This document shows positions 57,979-64,000 of a DNA stretch of 64,000 nucleotides, piece by piece. The DNA is from Blattabacterium cuenoti (GTDB lineage Bacteria; Bacteroidota; Bacteroidia; Flavobacteriales; Blattabacteriaceae): the NCBI RefSeq assembly GCF_014252355.1, contig NZ_CP059217.1:503421-567420 (forward strand), read 5' to 3'. The notes below the pieces were generated by a model, which saw only the letters and a program-made list of their open reading frames with translations, was not told the DNA's origin and searched no databases. Numbering within the stretch: the first letter of the stretch is position 1; the number at the start of each line of letters is the position of its first letter. The position numbers and the translations under genes are program-made.

Positions 57979-58485
57979 TTAATTTTTTATTGTTTTTAAC
58001 AAAAATTTTGTTTTATTTAATTTAATACTAAATTTATCACATAACCCAGAATTAATCTCTAAAATATATTTTATATTATTTGCCATGGGCATTATATCTT
58101 CCATTGGCATAACATTTTTTTTAATAAACGACACAACATAATTTTTATTTATATAGATAATATCTAAAGGAATTCTAATATTTTTCATATTTAAATTATT
58201 TATCTCTGCTGTATTATTCAAAATGAATAATATTCCTCTATCTTCTTTTAAAGAAGATCTATATGATAATCCATTATTGATTTTTATTTTATCTGTAGCT
58301 ATTTCCACATCTATCTTTTTTATATTATTGTTATTATTTATTATATATAATTCTCCATCTTTAATAAAAGTAATTTCTAATTGATTTCCAATATCAAAAA
58401 ACATATTATCTTCATTATCTTGTTTGTCAGAAGAAATCATAATCAATAAAAATAAAAAAAAAATAATAACCAATATTTTTCTCAT
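57979..58485 (-). CDS. DUF192 family envelope protein
   Basis: A 168-residue protein with an N-terminal membrane or signal segment (MRKILVIIFFLFLLIMI). The DUF192 domain has the pattern GLSYRSSLKEDRGILFI, then NIRIPLDIIYI and YILEINSGLCDKFSI. Function unknown in all relatives I know of. Many homologues are lipoproteins with a cysteine after the signal; here no cysteine is present at that place, so this one is probably secreted or membrane-anchored. It is encoded between lgt and sufA, 5 and 3 bases apart. Confidence 0.85.
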   Translation of the reverse strand: MRKILVIIFFLFLLIMISSDKQDNEDNMFFDIGNQLEITFIKDGELYIINNNNNIKKIDVEIATDKIKINNGLSYRSSLKEDRGILFILNNTAEINNLNMKNIRIPLDIIYINKNYVVSFIKKNVMPMEDIMPMANNIKYILEINSGLCDKFSIKLNKTKFLLKTIKN

Positions 58486-58490
58486 TCTTT

Positions 58491-59366
58491 TTAAGAAAAA
58501 AACTTTTTATTTTGTTTTATAATCAAAAGAAGAATCATTCCAAATATAATACAAGGAATACTTAGCCATTGAGCTGTATTTAACAAAATAATATCATTAT
58601 TAATTAATTCATGGTGTTGTGATTCTTTTAAAAATTCTAAAATAAAACGAAATGACCAAACAATTGTAAAAAATAAACCAGATAAATATCCAACAATATA
58701 TTGATATCTTTTTATAAAAAAAAATATACATAATAATAAAAAAACAAAAAAATAAATAATAGATTCATATATCTGAGTAGGATGTCTAGGAATTAATGAT
58801 GATCCATATACACTATCCATTTGATAAAATATTACAGACCAAGGTAAATTAGAAGGTTTACCTACTATTTCAGAATTAAAAAAATTTCCTATTCTTATAA
58901 AGAATGCCGATAATGAAATTACTATACATAATCTATCAGTTAACCAAAAAAAAGGTTTTTGAATTACTTGTTTTATGTATAAAAAACTAGATATAATTAT
59001 ACCTATTGTAGCACCATGACTAGAGAGGCCTCTAAATCCAACAAATTCATATCCTTTAATAATCCCTAATAAAATATGTGTTTTTTTTTCTTTAATTGGA
59101 AAAAATGCTTCAATCCAATGATCAGAAAAATATGAAAAATCATAAAAAAATATTTGGCCACATCTAGCTCCAATAATAGTTCCTAATGTTGTATATATCA
59201 ATAATAAATCCAAATATTTTATAGAAATATTTTCTAATTCATAAATATATTTCATAATGTACCAGCCTATCAAAAAAGATAAAAAAAACATTATACTATA
59301 AACATGAATAGTAAAATATCCCCAAAAAACAAATTTATTTATTGGATCCCAATTTATATATATCAT
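58491..59366 (-). CDS. lgt: Prolipoprotein diacylglyceryl transferase
   Basis: Membrane enzyme that attaches diacylglycerol to the lipobox cysteine of prolipoproteins. Several transmembrane segments are visible, with the family signature IRIGNFFNSEIVGKPSNLPW and RHPTQIYES, and the HG-containing FVGFRGLSSHGATIG segment. At 291 residues it is complete. Its retention shows that at least some lipoproteins are still made. Confidence 0.95.
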   Translation of the reverse strand: MIYINWDPINKFVFWGYFTIHVYSIMFFLSFLIGWYIMKYIYELENISIKYLDLLLIYTTLGTIIGARCGQIFFYDFSYFSDHWIEAFFPIKEKKTHILLGIIKGYEFVGFRGLSSHGATIGIIISSFLYIKQVIQKPFFWLTDRLCIVISLSAFFIRIGNFFNSEIVGKPSNLPWSVIFYQMDSVYGSSLIPRHPTQIYESIIYFFVFLLLCIFFFIKRYQYIVGYLSGLFFTIVWSFRFILEFLKESQHHELINNDIILLNTAQWLSIPCIIFGMILLLIIKQNKKFFS

Positions 59367-59477
59367 TATTTATAATTTATTATATAATATAATAACTATA
59401 TGAATAATGAAATGTCATAAAGTATATGAAATAATATTTTAAATTATTTATCCAAGTTGAAAAACTTTTCATACATA

Positions 59478-61769
59478 TTAAAATTTATTTTGTTGTATAA
59501 AATTTAAATAAGATCCATATTCAAACCATTTAATTTCTTCTTCATTATAAGAATGTTTCACAGTTATATTATCAACACAACCATTTTGATGAATTAATTT
59601 AACTTTTATATTTTTACCATTTTTAAAATTATAATTACTTATAAAAAAATTCAAAAAATCATCTTCATCTATTTTATCATAATCAGATATATTTAAAAAA
59701 GTTAATGCTAAAATACCTTGTTTTTTTAAATTAATTTCATGTATTCTAGAAAATGATTTTACTAAAACAACACGTATTCCTAAATAACGTGGTTCCATAG
59801 CTGCATGTTCTCTTGAAGATCCTTCTCCATAATTTTCCTCTCCTACTATTACAGTACCTATATTTGCACTTTTATAATATTTAGCAACTACTGAAACAGT
59901 ACCGTAATATTTTGTTATAACATTTTTAATATTGTTATTTTTATTATTAAATGAATTAATTGCTCCAATTAATAAATTATTAGATATATTTTCCAAATGT
60001 CCTCTATACTTAAGCCAAGATCCAGCCATAGATATATGATCTGTAGTACATTTACCTTTTATTTTAATTAATAATCTAAGATTTAATAAATCTTTTTTAT
60101 TCCAATATGGAAATGAGGATAATCTTTGTAATCTTTCTGATGTAGGATTTATATTAATCGATATATTATTCTTTTTATTTTTTTTTGTATAAAAAAATTT
60201 ATATCCAATTAATTTTAATTTTTCTTGTTTATTTTTAAAAAAAATTGGAATATCACTATATTTAGGAGTATCTAATTTTATATTGATTCCATTTGCATTT
60301 TTTATACTATCTTCTTGTGGATTAAAAGTTAAATTGCCAGAAAATACTAATGCTGTTACAATTTCTGGTGATGCTATAAAAGCATATGTATTTGGATTAC
60401 CATCATTTCTAGACGAAAAGTTTCTATTAAAAGAATGAATAATTGTGTTTTGTTTTATATTATTGTTATTATTTTTATTATATCTACACCATTGTCCAAT
60501 ACATGGCCCACATGAACTAGAAAATATTTTAGCTCCAATACTATTAAAAATTGATAACCATCCATTTTTTTTCATTAAATAATAAATTATATTAGAGCCT
60601 GGTGTAATTAAATATTCAGAACATAGTTTTAATTTTTTATTTTTGGCTTGTTGAATAATAGATATTGCTTTTGAAAAATCTTCATATGATGAATTTGTAC
60701 AAGACCCAATTAATCCTACTTCTATCTTATTTGGCCAATTATGTTTTAATACTTCTTTTTTCATATTAGAAATTGGAATACTTATATCTGGAGTAAAAGG
60801 CCCATTAATATGTGGTTCTATCATAGATAAATTAATATTAATAACTTTATCATAATATTTGATTGGATTTTCATAAACTTGTATATCTGATTGAAAAAGA
60901 TTTTTAATTGGATGTAACATTTCAGATATTTTTTTTCTTCCACTTTTATATAAATAATCTTCCATTTTATCATCATACGGAAATATAGATGATGTAGCTC
61001 CAATTTCGGCTCCCATATTACATATGGTAGCTTTGCCAGTACATGATAATGTTTCAGATCCTTTTCCAAAATATTCTATAATGTAACCTATAGAACCAGA
61101 TACACCTATCATACCGGCTAATTTTAATATTACGTCTTTAGGAGACGCCCATCCACTTAATTTACCAGATAAATGAACTCCAATGATTTTTGGTTTTTTT
61201 AAAATAAAAGGGAGACCATACATTACTTCTACAGCATCTGCCCCACCTATTCCTATTGCTAACATTCCTAGTCCTCCAGCATTAGGAGTATGAGAATCTG
61301 TTCCCAGTATTAATCCTCCTGGAAATGCATAGTTTTCTAAAAGAACTTGATGAATAATTCCATATCCAGGTGGCCAAAATTCTATTCCATATTTTTCAGC
61401 TGCAGATTTGAGAAAATGATATATTTCTTGATTTTTAATTTCAGAATTTATGACATCATATCGATATCCATCTTTAGCTTGTATTAGATGATCACAATGA
61501 ATAGTAGTAATAATTTCAGTATGGTCTTTTTTTGTCTGCATAAATTGTAATAATGCCATTTGAGCTGTTGCATCTTGCATAGCTAAACGATTGGGCATCA
61601 ATTTTAAATCAGAATAATTTTTAATTATATTATTTTTTAAATCATATAGATGGGAATACAATATTTTTTCAGAATAGGTCATTGGGGTTTCTATTCTTGC
61701 TTTTATTTCATTTATTTTAACTTCAAAAGTTGAATAAAAATTTTTAATCATATTAAAATCAAAAATCAT
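59478..61769 (-). CDS. acn: Aconitate hydratase (mitochondrial-like, 763 residues)
   Basis: Interconverts citrate and isocitrate with a [4Fe-4S] cluster. Cluster cysteines are in GSCTNSSYEDF and SSSCGPCIGQW. The substrate segments GTDSHTPNAGGLG and GEENYGEGSSREHAAMEPR are intact. Length and sequence fit the mitochondrial-type enzyme of Bacteroidota rather than the 890-residue AcnA or AcnB. With sucD it indicates that part or all of the TCA cycle is present; some reduced relatives have lost these steps. It is downstream of the hydrolase gene by 13 bases. Confidence 0.95.
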   Translation of the reverse strand: MIFDFNMIKNFYSTFEVKINEIKARIETPMTYSEKILYSHLYDLKNNIIKNYSDLKLMPNRLAMQDATAQMALLQFMQTKKDHTEIITTIHCDHLIQAKDGYRYDVINSEIKNQEIYHFLKSAAEKYGIEFWPPGYGIIHQVLLENYAFPGGLILGTDSHTPNAGGLGMLAIGIGGADAVEVMYGLPFILKKPKIIGVHLSGKLSGWASPKDVILKLAGMIGVSGSIGYIIEYFGKGSETLSCTGKATICNMGAEIGATSSIFPYDDKMEDYLYKSGRKKISEMLHPIKNLFQSDIQVYENPIKYYDKVININLSMIEPHINGPFTPDISIPISNMKKEVLKHNWPNKIEVGLIGSCTNSSYEDFSKAISIIQQAKNKKLKLCSEYLITPGSNIIYYLMKKNGWLSIFNSIGAKIFSSSCGPCIGQWCRYNKNNNNNIKQNTIIHSFNRNFSSRNDGNPNTYAFIASPEIVTALVFSGNLTFNPQEDSIKNANGINIKLDTPKYSDIPIFFKNKQEKLKLIGYKFFYTKKNKKNNISININPTSERLQRLSSFPYWNKKDLLNLRLLIKIKGKCTTDHISMAGSWLKYRGHLENISNNLLIGAINSFNNKNNNIKNVITKYYGTVSVVAKYYKSANIGTVIVGEENYGEGSSREHAAMEPRYLGIRVVLVKSFSRIHEINLKKQGILALTFLNISDYDKIDEDDFLNFFISNYNFKNGKNIKVKLIHQNGCVDNITVKHSYNEEEIKWFEYGSYLNFIQQNKF

Positions 61770-61782
61770 AATTATTTTTTTA

Positions 61783-62550
61783 TTAATTTTTTATAAAATC
61801 ATAAACTTTTTGATAAAAATCAATCGGGTTATCTATGTGTATCCAATGTTTAGAATTATTAATCGTAATTATATAAGAATTAGGAAACATTTTTTTTATT
61901 AAACTATAATCTTGATATAAAATATATTCAGAATATTCTCCTCTCATAAATAATGTAGGATTTTTATATATTCCTCCTGTTATTTTTTCTTGAAGAAAAT
62001 GATAATTTTTTGAAATACCATATAAAAAAAAACTAAATGATAATTTTCCATTACTTTTTATATTAGTTGATTTTAAAAAAAAAGATCTAATTTTTATATT
62101 TTTAATTGATGATGATAAAAAAATATCAAGATCTTTTCTTGTTTGTATTACGTTAAAATTTACAGAATTTAATGCCTGTAATATATTATAATTATCATCA
62201 TTATAATAATTTTTAGGACATATATCTACAATAATAATTTTTTTTGGAATTAATGGATAATTTAACGAAAATTTTATAGCAGCCTTTCCTCCCATAGAAT
62301 GTCCAATTATAATAGGATTTTTCAAATTATAATGATTAATATAGTATAAAATATCTTTTGATATACATTCATAATTCATAGTAGTAGAACAAAAACTATT
62401 TCCATGATTTCTTATATCTACTAAGTGAATTTGATAATATTTAGATATTTTTTGAGAAAAAGACATCCAATTTCTGCCATTTCCAAATAATCCATGAAGT
62501 ATTATAATAGGAGGATCCCCTTGACCAAAAACTTGAGAATATAAAATCAT
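61783..62550 (-). CDS. Alpha/beta hydrolase, YbfF-type esterase
   Basis: A 255-residue hydrolase. It matches the YbfF-like group in GLFGNGRNWMSF, VDIRNHGNS and the nucleophile elbow GHSMGGKAA (serine). The acid and histidine are in the last third (FMRGEYSEY and NSKHWIHIDNP). Relatives act on acyl esters or acyl-CoA, but the substrate here is not known. Second alpha/beta hydrolase in the window, clearly different from that at 3457. It is co-directional with aconitase. Confidence 0.87.
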   Translation of the reverse strand: MILYSQVFGQGDPPIIILHGLFGNGRNWMSFSQKISKYYQIHLVDIRNHGNSFCSTTMNYECISKDILYYINHYNLKNPIIIGHSMGGKAAIKFSLNYPLIPKKIIIVDICPKNYYNDDNYNILQALNSVNFNVIQTRKDLDIFLSSSIKNIKIRSFFLKSTNIKSNGKLSFSFFLYGISKNYHFLQEKITGGIYKNPTLFMRGEYSEYILYQDYSLIKKMFPNSYIITINNSKHWIHIDNPIDFYQKVYDFIKN

Positions 62551-62607
62551 TTTTATAATTATTAAAAAGTAGTACTTATAATAGTATTAATCTTAATCAA
62601 TATTTGA

Positions 62608-63828
62608 TCAATTTTGATTTGAAGTAATTTGTGTAACTAATAAATTAAATTCTTTAGCAGCAGTTAATAAATGATCAAAAACACTTGATTGTATTTTTTC
62701 ATATCGTATAGATTCAGAAGTTATAGCAAAACAATAAAATTCCACAGGTAATCCATATGGTGTTGGTTCTAAATTTCTAACCATTAATACCTCTTTATTT
62801 GATATTTTTGGATGTTGATATAAATATGATAAAGCATATTGTCGAAATAATTCTATATTTGTTAAATTCATTTTTTTTAAAAACGAATTTTTAATAAATT
62901 GATTTTGATTTATCATTTCTATTTCTCGTTCTTTTTCTTGAATATAATTTTTAATCAACTGTATTTCATCAAATTTTTTTAAAATTGAAGCATTACAAAA
63001 ATGAAATGATCTAATATCAAATAGAATAGATCGTTTAATTCTTCTAATGTTTTTTCTTTTCATGACTTCAAAATTAGTGATTGCTGTAGATATTAAATCA
63101 TAAGTAGGAACAATTGTAATAGTTTTATCAAAATTTTCTATTTCTGCAGAAATTAAATTAATTTCTTTTATCGTTCCTTCTACTTTATATTTATGAATAC
63201 CAACCCAATCTCCTACTTTAATCATTTTAGTAAATGCCATTTGAACTCCAGAAACAAAACCTAATATTACGTCTCTAAATACTAAAATTAAAATAGCAGT
63301 AATTGCTCCTAAACTAGTGAATATAGTTGTAAGATTATTTTTTGTTAATATTGCGATAATAATTAAAAAACAAAAAATAACAGATACAATTTTCAAAAGT
63401 TGAGAAAAAGATCTTACTGCAATTGTTTGATGATTATTTTCATTAGTAGCAATCTTCATAATAGAGTTAATTACTCTAATTAAAAATTGTAACATAATCA
63501 AAACAAATAATATATCAAATATTTTTGATATATAAATAATTGCATTTTTATATTCATTAAAAAATGGGTTAATTAAAATATAACTAATAAAAAATGTAAA
63601 AAAATGAGATAAACTATTAAAAACTTTATTTTCGTAAAAAATATTGTTCCAATTAAAATTAGTAGAATCTCCTATTTTTCTACTTATTAAACGTACTCCT
63701 TTATTCAAAATACATGCCATAACAATAATAAAAATAATAAATAATAATAATTTTCCAATTATAATCATTATTATGCTCCACCATTTTTGAATGTATAATT
63801 GATAAAAAAAAATCATGATCCCCATCAT
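62608..63828 (-). CDS. Mechanosensitive channel of the MscS superfamily, YbdG-like
   Basis: Membrane channel that opens on osmotic downshift. Several membrane segments occupy the first 190 residues. The pore helix region is FRDVILGFVSGVQMAFT, followed by the MscS beta domain (VGDWVGIHKYKVEGTIKEIN). The segment NFDKTITIVPTYDLISTAITNF and the following RRIKRSILFDI resemble the YbdG (miniconductance) subgroup closely. At 406 residues it matches that subgroup. Alternative ATG codons exist near the start. It may help a wall-reduced intracellular symbiont survive osmotic stress. Confidence 0.9.
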   Translation of the reverse strand: MMGIMIFFYQLYIQKWWSIIMIIIGKLLLFIIFIIVMACILNKGVRLISRKIGDSTNFNWNNIFYENKVFNSLSHFFTFFISYILINPFFNEYKNAIIYISKIFDILFVLIMLQFLIRVINSIMKIATNENNHQTIAVRSFSQLLKIVSVIFCFLIIIAILTKNNLTTIFTSLGAITAILILVFRDVILGFVSGVQMAFTKMIKVGDWVGIHKYKVEGTIKEINLISAEIENFDKTITIVPTYDLISTAITNFEVMKRKNIRRIKRSILFDIRSFHFCNASILKKFDEIQLIKNYIQEKEREIEMINQNQFIKNSFLKKMNLTNIELFRQYALSYLYQHPKISNKEVLMVRNLEPTPYGLPVEFYCFAITSESIRYEKIQSSVFDHLLTAAKEFNLLVTQITSNQN

Positions 63829-64000
63829 ACTGTATATTGACCAATTCCAATGTTTTTATTAAATATGATACACAATAATTTTTTAATCATTGTATTTTTC
63901 TTGGAAGATTGAATAATATAATAGATATTAAGTTGTTTTTAATTTTCAAAAAAGTAAAATATAAAACAAATTTTTGATTCAATTGTTAAATTAAAAAAGT

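Noticed and set aside
60821..61069. Second minus-strand frame inside aconitase
   Set aside because: Out-of-frame shadow in the middle of the conserved acn gene.

Overview
This window is from a strongly AT-rich, gene-dense, reduced bacterial genome. The protein families and gene order are those of Bacteroidota (Flavobacteriales): a fused lpxC-fabZ gene, an isolated atpD-atpC pair, a sufA-B-C-D-S block, a DUF2795 gene just upstream of secA, and the rluB-aroQ pair. Pathways for essential amino acids and cofactors are kept, recombination is minimal, there are no mobile elements, and spacers are very short. This fits an obligate insect endosymbiont; a Blattabacterium-like cockroach symbiont is the best guess. 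That assignment is inferred from gene content, since no rRNA lies in the window.

Layout. 1-4975: NAD kinase (cut by the window edge), a GHMP kinase, rluB, aroQ, engB, a hydrolase and rnc. 4983-8429: fabF and acpP (fatty acids), then atpC and atpD. 8514-12141: ribF and an AddB-like nuclease. 12128-16409: leuA-leuC-leuD-leuB, transcribed leftward. 16563-22533: a conserved protein of unknown function, tyrS, era and a short clpB. 22883-29444: prfB, speA-speB (arginine to putrescine plus urea), cmk, fabG and menD on the plus strand. 29447-35627: a SanA-like protein, secA, DUF2795, fmt, HU and pdxH. 35694-44841: tRNA(CAU), dnaN, pheT, glyS, trxB, an HsdR_N-like protein, gapA, lepA and tRNA-Arg(CCG). 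44846-49816: pth, sucD, efp, the lpxC/fabZ fusion, rpmH (49 codons) and an M14 peptidase. 49915-52821: a CPBP protease, rnz, rbfA, a second tRNA(CAU), tRNA-Arg(CCT), rpmA and rplU. 52818-59366: the suf iron-sulfur operon, a DUF192 protein and lgt. 59478-63828: aconitase, an esterase and a YbdG-type mechanosensitive channel.

The genes look like a host-provisioning core: leucine, shikimate, B-vitamin (FAD, PLP, NADP) and menaquinone steps, plus basic translation, secretion and Fe-S assembly. The arginine decarboxylase/agmatinase pair releases urea, which would matter if a urease lies elsewhere in the genome.

The most interesting content is domain-level erosion inside retained genes. LpxC has lost conserved catalytic residues but remains fused to an intact FabZ. 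PheT lacks its tRNA-binding domain and has a worn editing domain. ClpB lacks its N-domain. The sliding clamp DnaN is barely recognisable. AtpD carries a pure Asp-Asn hexanucleotide repeat. A tRNA gene overlaps the end of rpmA and supplies its stop codon. I saw no CRISPR array, insertion sequence, prophage or defence island.
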